DNA of 64,000 nucleotides from an uncultured Clostridia bacterium (GTDB taxonomy: Bacteria; Bacillota; Clostridia; Oscillospirales; Acutalibacteraceae). Position 1 is the stretch's first letter; each line of letters starts with the position of its first letter. Position numbers and translations under genes: made by a program. The notes beneath the pieces were generated by a model. The model had not been told where the DNA came from. It did no database searches and saw nothing but the letters and a program-made list of their open reading frames with translations. This document shows, piece after piece, positions 53,661 to 63,025 of this stretch. The stretch is taken from the NCBI GenBank assembly GCA_947581635.1, contig CANPVE010000007.1:58631-122630 (forward strand), given 5' to 3'.

Positions 53661-56413
53661 TCGCCGCCCTCATCCTTCTTTTTTCTGAATCTGACCACGG
53701 CGAGCGCGATGAGACCGCCGAGCGCGACAGCCGCAAGTCCCAGCCACACCTCTGTCAGCGAATTGTCGCCGGTCTGCGGAATTTCCGTAACGGGAATTTT
53801 TTCGTTGGTCATTTCAGCTTTGATGACCCGCCCGTCCTCGGTGATTTCAAATTCGTGGGGCGTGGTGTCAATCAGATAGCCGTCGGGCGCGTCGAATTCC
53901 TCGTAGGTGTACCTGCCGTATCTGAGCGTGAACTTTGCAATGCCGTTCTCGTCGGTGTACCCCTCGGCGGCAATTTCACCCGATTCATACTTAATTCTGA
54001 ATCCTGCATTCGGCAGGAGCTTACCGCTTGCCACATCGCGCTTGGTAAGCTCAAGCCCGCCTGTGATGAATTCGTTTACCACTTCAATTTCTATAACCTG
54101 TTCGTCCTCGGAAACAGTTGCGTTGTAAACAGTTTCGTTGAGAACAAATCCTGCCGTGGGTTTAATCTCGCGCACAATCCAGCTCCCGTAAGGCACATTG
54201 TCAAACACAAACGCGCCGTTTTCATCGGATTCGGCAGTGAGTATTGCGGTTTCTTCGCTGAAATTTTCCGTGCCGTTTTTGAACAATCCGAACACCGCAC
54301 CCTTGATGACATTGCCGTCCTCATCGACCTTTTTGCCGACGATTTTGCCGCGAATTAAGGTGTTTTTAATATACTCGCCGTCATTCGTGAGCAGCTTGAC
54401 ATTGGCAATATCCTGACCCGCATACTCAAAATTCACAGGATATTTTGTACTGCTCGCAAGGTAGTGCGAATCGGTGGCGATTTCCTTGGCATACAGCTTT
54501 GCGCCGACGGGAATGTCGGTTTTAAATTCTGCCCTGCCGTTCTTGTCGCAGGAGATTATTTCAATCAGACCATCCTTTGGAATCACCGAGCCGTCTGCGG
54601 CGGTCAGATTTTCTGAGGCATAAAGTCCGAATGAAACCGAGGTGATTTCGCCGTTCATGCCGATGTCGAAGTTTTCGTCCTGTTCAAGGTGCTTTGAAAG
54701 CTGAACTGCGGCTTTCTGACGCTCATTGACGAAGGAGACCGACGTTTCGGTGATTTCAACATCCTGACCCGCATACACAAGCTCGACCGTGTAAGCCTCG
54801 TCATTGATTACCATGCTGTAGGGGGCTGAGATTTCGCGGATTTCGTACTTGCCGAGATAGAGCGGTTCGGTGGCTGCTGTGCCGTTTTTGTCTGTTGTAA
54901 TTGTCGCAACAATGTCGCCCTTTGCGTAACGCTGAGTTCCGTCGGGCGTGCTGATGTCCTCGACGGCTTTAATCTCGTAAACTGCGCCCTCAAGACCCTG
55001 AACTTCGTAAACCGGCTGATATTTTCCGTCGGATTCTTTTACGGATGAGAAAACCTCGCCGGTTTTGCTTATCGTGATTTTGCCCTTTTGGGCGGTGTTT
55101 TTCTTCTCGACTGTGACGACCTCCTTGCTGCCGTCCACCGTGAATTCCACGGGTGTGCCGTCCAGCACATAGCCCTCTGCGGTCTGAACCTCCACAAGCT
55201 CGTATCTGCCGTACTTCAGAGCCTCGGGAAGTGTGAGCTTACCGGTTGCATTTGTGTAGTAGGTGTCGTTGTCATTCTGCACGACAAATTCGCCTGTCGC
55301 ACAGTCTCGCACCTTAAACCCGATACCTGCGACAGGAATAACCTTGTCTGTTTCCGCATCCTTTTTGACAATTTCAACCAAGGATTCTTTCTTTTTGACG
55401 ACATTCAGCTTGACAAAGCCCTGAACCGGGTCGCTTACCGACTGCGCGTAGGTGACAACGTCCTGAATACCTCCGTTCGGGCCAATTTTTTCATCCGTCC
55501 ATGTGACGATTCCGCGTCGCTTGGAACTTGTTTTGTTCGCCGTAATGGTCACCGAATCGCTCGGAAGATTTTCGGCTGTAATCGTGAGAATATTTTCGCT
55601 TATCGAAAATTCAATTCCTTCATCGCTTGCAGAAAAGCTGTAATTTGCGAGCACGTTGTTCGTGTCGGTCAGCTCGATGATATATTTTTCACCGTCCCAA
55701 TTAAAATCAAGGCTCTGCGCCAGGTTTTCGGCTTTTGCCATGAAGCTCGGGAGCTTTGTGTGGCTCTGCACACTGCTCACAATACGGTTGTAGTGGCTCA
55801 TGATTTTGCTCTTGAGCGGGTGTTCGGATATCTGCTCAAGCACAGCGTTTTTGCCGCCTGTGGAGACTTTTCCGAAATTCTCGTCGCGCTCACCCACCAC
55901 AGTTTCCCAGATCAGAAGCTGCGTCGCAATGACGTTGGCCAGCTTGTCGCCTCCCGCATTCTGCGAAAGCCAGCTCGTCGAGATATTTTCCGTGTAGCCG
56001 TACTGCAGGATTCTTCCGATGAGCAGCTTGATATTGTCGGGTGAAATCGTGCTGTTGTATGATGAGGGGTAGTTCTCCCAGAAATTCTCGCCCCAATTCG
56101 TGTAGCTGTCGCCTGTGTGCTGAGAAACGCCGGGTTCAATGCAATAGCAGACCTGCCCCTCGTAAGTGTTCAGTGCGCGTGTGACCGTAAAATCATTTGC
56201 ACCCGAAGTCCAGCCGTTCATATATTGAAGGTTATTATGACCCCAGTTTCCGCTCTTTTTCTCGTCGCCAGAGCGGGGAAAGGACACGATGTAGACCTTC
56301 GCTTTTTCTGCCGCAGCATATGCCGTGGCCGCTCCCGTACTCACCAGCGCGGTGAGGCAGAGCACCAACGCCATAAACGCGGAGATGCTTCTTTTGAAGA
56401 TTTTAGTTTTCAT
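53657..56413 (-). CDS. Cell-wall anchored thioester/SpaA-type adhesin of the element
   Basis: About 918 residues from ATG 56413. Signal peptide to ~33; thioester domain (VCYCIEPG Cys and ATQLLIWETV Gln, the pair that forms an internal thioester); then about five Cna-B/SpaA repeats (KKKESLVEIVKKDAETD, KGKITISKTGE, AAVQLSKHLEQD, GKIVGKKVDEDGNV, GGLELTKRDVASGK); sorting signal IPQTGDN, hydrophobic segment and RFRKKKDEGGE tail. Likely mediates covalent contact between donor and recipient or host surfaces. The srtB product is the probable anchor enzyme. Confidence 0.9.
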   Translation of the reverse strand: MKTKIFKRSISAFMALVLCLTALVSTGAATAYAAAEKAKVYIVSFPRSGDEKKSGNWGHNNLQYMNGWTSGANDFTVTRALNTYEGQVCYCIEPGVSQHTGDSYTNWGENFWENYPSSYNSTISPDNIKLLIGRILQYGYTENISTSWLSQNAGGDKLANVIATQLLIWETVVGERDENFGKVSTGGKNAVLEQISEHPLKSKIMSHYNRIVSSVQSHTKLPSFMAKAENLAQSLDFNWDGEKYIIELTDTNNVLANYSFSASDEGIEFSISENILTITAENLPSDSVTITANKTSSKRRGIVTWTDEKIGPNGGIQDVVTYAQSVSDPVQGFVKLNVVKKKESLVEIVKKDAETDKVIPVAGIGFKVRDCATGEFVVQNDNDTYYTNATGKLTLPEALKYGRYELVEVQTAEGYVLDGTPVEFTVDGSKEVVTVEKKNTAQKGKITISKTGEVFSSVKESDGKYQPVYEVQGLEGAVYEIKAVEDISTPDGTQRYAKGDIVATITTDKNGTAATEPLYLGKYEIREISAPYSMVINDEAYTVELVYAGQDVEITETSVSFVNERQKAAVQLSKHLEQDENFDIGMNGEITSVSFGLYASENLTAADGSVIPKDGLIEIISCDKNGRAEFKTDIPVGAKLYAKEIATDSHYLASSTKYPVNFEYAGQDIANVKLLTNDGEYIKNTLIRGKIVGKKVDEDGNVIKGAVFGLFKNGTENFSEETAILTAESDENGAFVFDNVPYGSWIVREIKPTAGFVLNETVYNATVSEDEQVIEIEVVNEFITGGLELTKRDVASGKLLPNAGFRIKYESGEIAAEGYTDENGIAKFTLRYGRYTYEEFDAPDGYLIDTTPHEFEITEDGRVIKAEMTNEKIPVTEIPQTGDNSLTEVWLGLAAVALGGLIALAVVRFRKKKDEGGE

Positions 56414-56441
56414 TGATATACCATTCCTTCCATGATTCCAA

Positions 56442-56484
56442 CAAAAAAAGCGCATCGTTTTTACAGTTCGTAAATTCGATGCGC
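56442..56484 (-). terminator. Terminator between the lipoprotein and adhesin genes
   Basis: Stem GCGCATCG/CGATGCGC (56450-56457 with 56477-56484) followed on the reverse strand by T7. Confidence 0.75.
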
Positions 56485-56507
56485 CTTGGCTTACTTATTT
56501 AATTTTT

Positions 56508-57053
56508 TCAGGCGTACCCGATGTAAATGTTGTATGAATTTTGATTGATTTTTTCGTACCAGATCCACACGTCTGTGATGTCGGGGTCACTGCTGTATCT
56601 GTTGAGGCGGCTCTTGATGTCGCGTTCCAGATATATGCAGCTCGCGTTCGCCGTTATGGGATTGTCCCAGCAGGCGGTGGCACCGCTGTTGAGGTTAAGC
56701 CCGACACTTTTAGCATAGCTCTTGGCGTATGAAATCCAATAGCTGATGTCAAAATCCGATTTTGTCGTTGTGGTTTTGACGGTTGTTTTGGTTGTTGATT
56801 TTATCGTTTTTGCAGTCGTTTTTGTGGTAGATTTAGCTGTTGTTTGTGCGGTTGTTGACGAAGATTCATCTGTCACAATTTCAACAGTTTGCACTGTTGT
56901 AGTTGAACTGCTCTCATCATGTGTCACCGTGTAATACTGGGGGTTATTCGGCTGGTATTCAACAGGCTTTACCGTCTGACCGCCGCAGCTTGTCAGTGCC
57001 ATGAGAATCACTCCGCACAGGACTGAAATTTTAATTCGGTTATTCTTTTTCAT
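56508..57053 (-). CDS. Lipoprotein with Thr-rich stalk
   Basis: 181 residues: lipobox LTSCGG (Cys ~23), a 60-residue Thr/Lys/Ser-rich stalk (repeats of TTAKSTTKTT), and a C-terminal ~80-residue domain (WISYAKSYAKSVGLNLNSGATACWDNP...VWIWYEKINQNSYNIYIGYA). Unknown family. The stalk suggests presentation at the cell surface beside the adhesin. Confidence 0.72.
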   Translation of the reverse strand: MKKNNRIKISVLCGVILMALTSCGGQTVKPVEYQPNNPQYYTVTHDESSSTTTVQTVEIVTDESSSTTAQTTAKSTTKTTAKTIKSTTKTTVKTTTTKSDFDISYWISYAKSYAKSVGLNLNSGATACWDNPITANASCIYLERDIKSRLNRYSSDPDITDVWIWYEKINQNSYNIYIGYA

Positions 57054-57119
57054 TTGATCGCCCCTTTCAAGACCATAATATACCGAAGGCTATCACAAGT
57101 CCAGCTAAACATATATTGT

Positions 57120-57503
57120 TTACATTTCGGGATTCAAGTCCTCCGAATTCGACTGCGATTCGACGGTTTGCTGTGCCGCAAGTGCCTGTTCGTAGGCGTT
57201 TTTGACAGTTTCAATCAGCACGTTTCTCGCCTCTGCCGTTATTGGATTGCAAATCGAGCTGTACTGCGTGTTGCCCTTGCGGTCAACGTATTTGTCGGCG
57301 GGCATCGACACAAACATGCCCTTTTGCGGCGAGTCGATCACCTTGATTCCGTGAATTGCAAATGCCCCGCCGATATTCACGCTCGCCGAAGCCTTTACGC
57401 TGCTGCCCTCGACATTTACAAATCTGTCGATTTTAGCCGTTATCGACGGAAGCGCAGGCTTTTGTGCTGCCCTCTGCGGGGCGTTTCGTCTGTATTCTGC
57501 CAT
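57120..57503 (-). CDS. SpoVG family protein
   Basis: 127 residues; the SpoVG core is clear: ITAKIDRFVNVEGSSVKASASVNIGGAFAIHGIKVIDSPQKGMFVSMPADKY...YSSICNPITAEARNVLIETVKNAYEQAL. SpoVG proteins bind nucleic acid and regulate diverse genes; copies in conjugative elements are common. SD GGAGG. Confidence 0.9.
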   Translation of the reverse strand: MAEYRRNAPQRAAQKPALPSITAKIDRFVNVEGSSVKASASVNIGGAFAIHGIKVIDSPQKGMFVSMPADKYVDRKGNTQYSSICNPITAEARNVLIETVKNAYEQALAAQQTVESQSNSEDLNPEM

Positions 57504-57537
57504 TTAAAAATCCTCCGTTTTTCTTAAAATTAAAATT

Positions 57538-58209
57538 TTATCTCAGTGAAAGTGTGCGAATTGCTTCCACCTCGGCGCGCGAGATGTTATCGGGAACTGC
57601 AAACATTTCCGCGTATTTCTGCACCTGCTCGTCGCTGAGCGAGCAGAGCATATCGCCGCCGTGACCCGCGATGAAGAATGGACCTGCGATGATGTCAAAG
57701 TCCATGCGGCGGTTGCCCTCAAGACCGCGATATTTTCCGTCGGCGTTTGATACAAGTATCGTGCCGTCGTAGTTGTCGAGGCAGTCAAGGTCGCCCAGCA
57801 CCGCGCCCTGAAGGCAGTCGAGCGTGTTCATAATTTCGGATTCGTACGGAACGCGGTTAGGCTCTATCATGAGAATTCGGATGAGGTTGTCGGGAGTGTG
57901 CGCCTTTGACGAGTCGAAGTCCACCCGCTGAAATCCTTTCAAATCACAGAACCGGAAGGTGGATTTTTCGCCCTCGATTACCTCGGTGATGTCCGAAACG
58001 AACAGCCCCCGGCATCTTGAATGCGCCTTGTTGAAGAGCTTGTACACATCGTTCAGATTCTCACATTCCACATCGCCCGAGAACACGCGGTCGTAGATTT
58101 CGGAATCAATTTTCGGACTGCGCTGATACCGCATGGTGCGGCCAAGTCCTGAATACTTGACGCGGTTTACATCCCTATCGGAGTTTACTCTATACAGCTT
58201 GATTTTCAT
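57538..58209 (-). CDS. YodL/DUF3846-type protein
   Basis: 223 residues from ATG 58209, overlapping the upstream stop (ATGA). N-terminal YodL-like domain (KIKLYRVNSDRDVNRVKYSGL, DIDSEIYDRVFSGDVE-like) and a C-terminal DUF3846-like domain (IRILMIEPNRVPYESEI, LDCLQGAVLGDLDCL, GPFFIAGHGGDMLCSLSDEQ). Function unknown; typical element cargo next to anti-restriction genes. Confidence 0.7.
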   Translation of the reverse strand: MKIKLYRVNSDRDVNRVKYSGLGRTMRYQRSPKIDSEIYDRVFSGDVECENLNDVYKLFNKAHSRCRGLFVSDITEVIEGEKSTFRFCDLKGFQRVDFDSSKAHTPDNLIRILMIEPNRVPYESEIMNTLDCLQGAVLGDLDCLDNYDGTILVSNADGKYRGLEGNRRMDFDIIAGPFFIAGHGGDMLCSLSDEQVQKYAEMFAVPDNISRAEVEAIRTLSLR

Positions 58210-58529
58210 TTGAAATCCGCCTGCCTTTCTGCCCACTTTATTGAGAGATTAACGAGAATCGAATGCTGTTCGTCCTCCGACAGATTGTTGATGAAGTCGA
58301 GCAAAGCTTTGTCAGAATCTTCTTCGCAAGTCATATCTTCATCAATAAATTCCTCATCAAAAACATCGTCCATATCGCAGAGCATCTCGCGTCTGACAAT
58401 GACCGAACGGTCATCAAGTACGTCGCTTTCAAACGAAATAACGTCGTTGGGCGCAAACCCGATTTTTTCGCGTATTTCATATGGAATGGTTATGCGCCCG
58501 TGCTTTCCTATGATTCTGTATATTTTCAT
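58206..58529 (-). CDS. AbrB/SpoVT-type DNA-binding protein
   Basis: 107 residues. The first ~45 are an AbrB swapped-hairpin domain (YRIIGKHGRITIPYEIREKIGFAPNDVISFES); the remainder is acidic. Likely a regulator of the element. SD AAAAGGAG. Confidence 0.85.
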   Translation of the reverse strand: MKIYRIIGKHGRITIPYEIREKIGFAPNDVISFESDVLDDRSVIVRREMLCDMDDVFDEEFIDEDMTCEEDSDKALLDFINNLSEDEQHSILVNLSIKWAERQADFK

Positions 58530-58569
58530 TTTGTGTCTAACTCCTTTTCGCGGAAATTACTGCGAAAAT

Positions 58570-59535
58570 TTACTTTCGCAGTATTCCGTTTCTTAAAATT
58601 TTTTCAATCGCATTCGGGTCACTCTCGTTATCCAAAAGCGAAATCTGCCTTGATTTCTGCCTCTCCCGCGCATACAAATCGTAGTTTGCAATGAGCAGCT
58701 CGGGAAACTCCCTGCCCGCGTCGTATTTCTGCACCATCGAATGAATTCTCTTGAAATCGAAGAATTCAAACCCCTTGTACAGCTCACGAATTTCGGGACA
58801 GTCGTTGTACGACACGAGAAACCTGCCCTTGATGTCGGCAAGCGTGTCTCTCGTCCGCACATGGTCATTCCAAGTGAAGCCGCACTCATACATATACTCG
58901 CTCGAAAAATACGGCGGGTCGCAGTAAAAGAAGGCATCAGGTCGGTCATAATGGTTTATCAGTACCTCAAAATCCTGATTCTCGATTACAACATCCTTGA
59001 ACCGTCGGCTCAGTTCCCAAATCAATCCGAACGCACTTCTGACCGAGTAAGGCTGGCATGCAAAGCTCCGGCCTGAGCTGGAATAGCTGTATCGGATTAA
59101 TTTAAAAAACATTGCGGCTTGGCGGACATCGCAGTCCGATGCTACCGTGCTGTACAGCTTCCGAAGCTCGCTTGCCTGCGGTTCGGGCAGAAGAATTTTG
59201 GTCAGCTCAAGCTCTTCGCTGAGGAATTCATTTGTGAATTCCTCTCGGGACACGCATTTTTTGATAACCTTGAAATCATCCCGCGAGTTCAGCGGGAAAA
59301 ATCCAAGCTCCAGAATCAAAGCCAGCGGTCGGTCACGCGCACATCTGAACAGATTGACGAGATTTTTGTTTCGGTCATTGTAAATCTCAAAGCGGTCGGG
59401 GACAGGCTTTCCGAGAAGCACCGCTCCCGAGCCGCCGAACGGCTCAATATACCGCTTGTAGTCAGGTGGAAATACCGCGTAAAGAATGTTTAGGATCGAG
59501 GTTTTGTTCCCCACCCAGCCAATAGGCGTTTTTAT
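58570..59535 (-). CDS. dam: DNA adenine N6-methyltransferase (Dam/D12 class)
   Basis: About 321 residues. Motifs: PIGWVGNKTSIL (cofactor loop at the N-terminus), YIEPFGGSGAVLLG, and DAFFYCDPPYF (catalytic DPPY). The first canonical start, GTG 59514, would remove the MKTPIGW start seen in homologues; the codon eight bases after GGAGG (59544-59548) is ATA 59535. The methylase probably protects the element from restriction in new hosts, together with dcm and ardA. Confidence 0.9.
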   Translation of the reverse strand: MKTPIGWVGNKTSILNILYAVFPPDYKRYIEPFGGSGAVLLGKPVPDRFEIYNDRNKNLVNLFRCARDRPLALILELGFFPLNSRDDFKVIKKCVSREEFTNEFLSEELELTKILLPEPQASELRKLYSTVASDCDVRQAAMFFKLIRYSYSSSGRSFACQPYSVRSAFGLIWELSRRFKDVVIENQDFEVLINHYDRPDAFFYCDPPYFSSEYMYECGFTWNDHVRTRDTLADIKGRFLVSYNDCPEIRELYKGFEFFDFKRIHSMVQKYDAGREFPELLIANYDLYARERQKSRQISLLDNESDPNAIEKILRNGILRK

Positions 59536-59570
59536 TAATTTTTACCTCCGTGACATCAACCCCGGAAACG

Positions 59571-59613
59571 AAAAAAGACCGACATCAATCGTTTCCGAGC
59601 GATTGATATCGGC
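59571..59613 (-). terminator. Terminator upstream of dam
   Basis: Stem GACCGACATCAATCG/CGATTGATATCGGCC (59577-59591 with ~59600-59613) followed on the reverse strand by T6, directly after the DUF3789 gene. Confidence 0.8.
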
Positions 59614-59727
59614 CTATTTGAAAAACTTCTTCATTTCTTTATCGGCGCAGGAGGACGCATTGCACAATGACATGATGACGGCTCCCGCAGTGCAGCCGAT
59701 TATCAAGCCAAATATAAATCCAATCAC
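59614..59727 (-). CDS. DUF3789-type 37-residue membrane peptide
   Basis: GTG 59727 after GGGAGGTGGTG. MIGFIFGLIIGCTAGAVIMSLCNASSCADKEMKKFFK: a short glycine-rich TM segment and a charged tail, as in DUF3789 microproteins found in these elements. Too short for usual ORF limits. Confidence 0.75.
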   Translation of the reverse strand: MIGFIFGLIIGCTAGAVIMSLCNASSCADKEMKKFFK

Positions 59728-59788
59728 TTGAACACCACCTCCCTTCGCAGTGATTCAAACTTCCGTATAAAGCTTATTTTACAGCAAA

Positions 59789-60118
59789 TTATTTTCTCGC
59801 TGTCGGCGGGTTCGGTGAGAGAAACCTCGCTTCAAAGCTTTCGGCGCGCACGCCCGATTCTCTCGGTCTTGCAGATGGATTTCTGTGGGATTCGGAACGA
59901 ACGTCCACAGAATTTGAAACGTATTTGTACAGTGACTTTATCATAGCTTCCTGTAAGTCGATTCTGTCCTGAAGCTCGCGCATCTGTCTGCGGCATTTTT
60001 CAAAATTCAGCGCGACCTTGCGCTGATACCCGCGATAGCACGAGACCGGGACGCACACCGCTCCGACTGTAGTAAGCCCGAGCAGCACCCCCGAAATCAC
60101 TGCTGCAAACACACTCAC
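59789..60118 (-). CDS. Small membrane protein with coiled coil
   Basis: 109 residues: TM at 1-28 (VFAAVISGVLLGLTTVGAVCVPV), helical FEKCRRQMRELQDRIDLQEAMIKSLYKYV, then an Arg/Ser-rich tail. GTG start overlaps the ardA stop (GTGA). Unknown function, element-specific. Confidence 0.65.
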   Translation of the reverse strand: MSVFAAVISGVLLGLTTVGAVCVPVSCYRGYQRKVALNFEKCRRQMRELQDRIDLQEAMIKSLYKYVSNSVDVRSESHRNPSARPRESGVRAESFEARFLSPNPPTARK

Positions 60119-61473
60119 AACGTCATTCCTCCCATCTCTTCATCGATTTCCTCGTCCTCGGATTCGTCGCATTCCTCGGTGGCTTCATCATATGAAAAGC
60201 CGTAATCCGAAAATTCTTCAGCCTCAAATTCGGCTTCATCAGACTGAACAAAATCCTCGCCGTCTGACAACGATTCAGCCTCTGTCGGAGCATCATCAAA
60301 AGAAACAAGGCGGTACAGCGATTCTCCGCGCTGAGAAACAATTCCGTAATCGGTTGTCTGACCGCCAAGCTTGTCGAGAAGGTTGAGATTTTCCGTGTTG
60401 ACCGAGACTGCGTCAAGCCACTTGCTGTCGAAGTCTTCACCGAGCTGATGGGCGAGGTAGCCCTTGAAAAATTCGCCCTCGTCGCTTGCATACGGCGCAA
60501 GCTCGTATTCCGAAACGTGCTCCGCGATGTCGAGCGCGGCTGCGAGAGACTCGGCATGCTCTGCCTGCATCGCTGCCTTGAAGGTCATGCGCTCAAGCTC
60601 GCTCATGTCCCTGTAGCAATAGGCAATCTGATTGAGCAGCTCGAAATCCTGCATTGACCCGACCATATCCCTTGAAATCTGTGGTATTTCCGACTCAAAG
60701 CCGTAATATGCACAATCCTCGGTTACTTCCTCATTGTGCTCCTGCGCGATAAGGTCAGCTTCATCGTGCTCTATTGGCAAATTAAGCCACTCGGCACTCT
60801 CTATGGCCTCATCTGCATCCTCTATTCCCGACTCGGCAATTTGTAATCTGAACACCGCATTCGGAACACTTTTCATCGGCAGATTTTCGCCGTCATATAC
60901 CTCAGGGAGCTGATATTCGCCTGCAACAACATATTTGCCGTCAACGAACACGCCGCCGTCAATCTCGCGCTGAAGCTCGCCTATGCGAACCTTGTCCAGC
61001 AGATGCAGAGCATTTTCGGGAATCTCGGCAATGTCAGAATTCAAGCCGTTTTCGATGACAAACTCGCCCAGAGCCTCGTCGTTGCCCACGTTGAAGGCAA
61101 TCATGACACTTTCAAGCTGATACGTCATGTTGATAAGTTCCTTCATGCTTAATCCGTCATCATACATGCCCGATTCCTTGCGGTAATTGAACACTCCGTT
61201 GAGTGCTGTGATTTCTTCCTCGGGAAGCTCGCTCACACGCTCGGCAAAGAAATTCAGCTCGTCTATTGTCGGCACGTCGAGCCTTGTGTCTGAAAGCTCA
61301 GGAATCGCAGGGCAGTTGAGAATTGTGATGTCACCGAAGCCGCTGTTTCTCAGCTTGTGCATTGCGTCACGAAGCTCGCCCTCCGTCGCGGGAAGATCGA
61401 GTTCCGCATAAAAATAGCCGCCTGCGGGATTTTCCGCAGACAGCTCTACTGTTGTCTTTCTTTTGTTTTCCAT
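60115..61473 (-). CDS. ardA: Antirestriction protein, ArdA-like
   Basis: 452 residues and strongly acidic throughout, fitting a DNA mimic. Segments such as EVYDGENLPMKSVPNAVF, LNLLDKLGGQ, FFKGYLAHQLGEDFDSKWL and ISELERMTFKAAM-like (MSELERMTFKAAMQ) match ArdA/antirestriction repeats; it is longer than a single ArdA, with an extra N-terminal domain (TVELSAENPAGGYFYAELDLP) and an acidic tail. Blocks type I restriction-modification after entry. Confidence 0.82.
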   Translation of the reverse strand: MENKRKTTVELSAENPAGGYFYAELDLPATEGELRDAMHKLRNSGFGDITILNCPAIPELSDTRLDVPTIDELNFFAERVSELPEEEITALNGVFNYRKESGMYDDGLSMKELINMTYQLESVMIAFNVGNDEALGEFVIENGLNSDIAEIPENALHLLDKVRIGELQREIDGGVFVDGKYVVAGEYQLPEVYDGENLPMKSVPNAVFRLQIAESGIEDADEAIESAEWLNLPIEHDEADLIAQEHNEEVTEDCAYYGFESEIPQISRDMVGSMQDFELLNQIAYCYRDMSELERMTFKAAMQAEHAESLAAALDIAEHVSEYELAPYASDEGEFFKGYLAHQLGEDFDSKWLDAVSVNTENLNLLDKLGGQTTDYGIVSQRGESLYRLVSFDDAPTEAESLSDGEDFVQSDEAEFEAEEFSDYGFSYDEATEECDESEDEEIDEEMGGMTL

Positions 61474-61481
61474 GTTAGTGG

Positions 61482-62597
61482 TTACCTTTCTACAATACCG
61501 TATTCGGCATTGATTTGTTTTATTTTTGACAGGATGTCCACCAGAATCGGCACGATTATGCTGTTTCCTGCCAGCTTATATAATCTTGAATCGCTCAGTT
61601 TTAATTCATTCTGCAATTTGAAGAACTGCTCATCCTCAAAACCCATGAGCCTGAAGCATTCCTGCGGTGTCAGCTTTCTCACCCAGCCGTTATGCACGAT
61701 TCCGTGCCTGTCCACGACCGTCAGACAAAACGACGGTGCTCCGTCGGGACGGATTCTCGGACCGTTCTGTCGTACCTTTTCTTTTTCGGGATTGATTATT
61801 GGATACACTCCGTCGTAATTTATGAAAACAGCGGAATGCTCACCCTTTCGGTTGCTGATTCCCGAATTGTGCCCTGCGGTAATGCACCTTGCCGTATCGG
61901 TGAATTTGGAATTTTCATTCATATCCACAAAATACATGCCAGTCTTACCTCCGAATCCGCCGCATGAGGCGGTCTGAGTGATTGCGCTGCCTTTTACATC
62001 ATATACTCGTTTTCCCTGAGGCATATGATTTGTGAGTTCGGAAACAGGCGTTTTACCTTCTCGTAGGATAGGAAATATTTTTCCGGCACATCTTTGATCA
62101 AGATATCCGACAATGAACACCCGCTTTCGGCTTTGGGGGAGATAAGCTGCGCCGTCAATAACCTGCCATTCACAAGAATACCCCAGTTTTGAAACTTCAT
62201 TGAGGATGCTTTCAAACACCTTCGAGTCATCAAAAGACAGGATTGCCGGCACGTTTTCAAACAGAAAAAACGCAGGGTGTTTGGCTTGAAGTATTCGGGC
62301 AAGCTCAAAGAACAGAGTTCCCCGCTCGTCTCCAAAGCCGCGCCTGTTTCCTGCCGGAGAAAACGCAACGCAGGGGAATCCTCCGACAAGAAGGTCGAAA
62401 TCAGGCAGTTCATCTGTGTTGATTGCTCTTGCATCATTACAAAAATACTCTCCTTCCGTTTGATATAAGGTTCGGTAGGCGGCTATGGCTGTGGGGTCGT
62501 TATCACAATACCCGACAAATTCAAAGCCGCCTGTTTTTTCTGCCGCACTGCGAAATGCGCTCATTCCGCAGAACATATCCAGAACGCGAATCGCCAT
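61482..62597 (-). CDS. dcm: DNA (cytosine-5) methyltransferase
   Basis: 371 residues with C5-methylase motifs in order: I VLDMFCGMSAFR, IV GGFPCVAFSPAG (catalytic Cys), VI FLFENVPAIL, VIII QSRKRVFIVG, IX RKLTPQECFRLMGF, X LAGNSIIVPIL. No restriction enzyme gene is next to it, so it is an orphan, probably protecting the element. Confidence 0.93.
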   Translation of the reverse strand: MAIRVLDMFCGMSAFRSAAEKTGGFEFVGYCDNDPTAIAAYRTLYQTEGEYFCNDARAINTDELPDFDLLVGGFPCVAFSPAGNRRGFGDERGTLFFELARILQAKHPAFFLFENVPAILSFDDSKVFESILNEVSKLGYSCEWQVIDGAAYLPQSRKRVFIVGYLDQRCAGKIFPILREGKTPVSELTNHMPQGKRVYDVKGSAITQTASCGGFGGKTGMYFVDMNENSKFTDTARCITAGHNSGISNRKGEHSAVFINYDGVYPIINPEKEKVRQNGPRIRPDGAPSFCLTVVDRHGIVHNGWVRKLTPQECFRLMGFEDEQFFKLQNELKLSDSRLYKLAGNSIIVPILVDILSKIKQINAEYGIVER

Positions 62598-62627
62598 ACG
62601 GCATCCGTTCTTTCATTCTTGGGCATC

Positions 62628-62933
62628 CTACATTCCTATACTCATACCCCCGTCCTCGCTCAGATTTTCCTCATCGGATTCTTTCTCTGTCTCGATTTCT
62701 TCGGGAGTAAGCCGTCTGAAGCTGTCCTCCCCGGGTACGACTCCCAAAGTGCGACCGTTATCCCAATCAGGGAATACTGTGCCCATATCATCTGTAAACC
62801 GCACAGTTCCTCTTGTACCCGGCGGTATGGGTGAATACGGGTCGTTTATTTCGAGCAGCTCTATCCGAGTGCCGGGAGGGTAAAGCTGTTTGATTTTTTC
62901 AGCTGCTCTGCGCTGTCTTTCAAATTCATTCAT
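62628..62933 (-). CDS. DUF4314-type protein
   Basis: 101 residues from ATG 62933. IKQLYPPGTRIELLEINDPYSPIPPGTRGTVRFTDDMGTVFPDWDNGRTLGVVPGEDSFRRL is the DUF4314 small beta-barrel; acidic tail. Common in conjugative elements, role unknown. Confidence 0.82.
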   Translation of the reverse strand: MNEFERQRRAAEKIKQLYPPGTRIELLEINDPYSPIPPGTRGTVRFTDDMGTVFPDWDNGRTLGVVPGEDSFRRLTPEEIETEKESDEENLSEDGGMSIGM

Positions 62934-63025
62934 GTTAATCACTCTCCTAAATTTTTATTTTGGTTGATTTGCTCGTCGATATATATTTTCCGACCACCCC
63001 CTTTCACAAGGCTGCATGACTTTTT

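Noticed and set aside
55088..56044. Long forward ORFs opposite the adhesin (318 codons) and at 53585-54358
   Set aside because: Shadows of the codon pattern of the reverse-strand adhesin gene; no ribosome sites or motifs.
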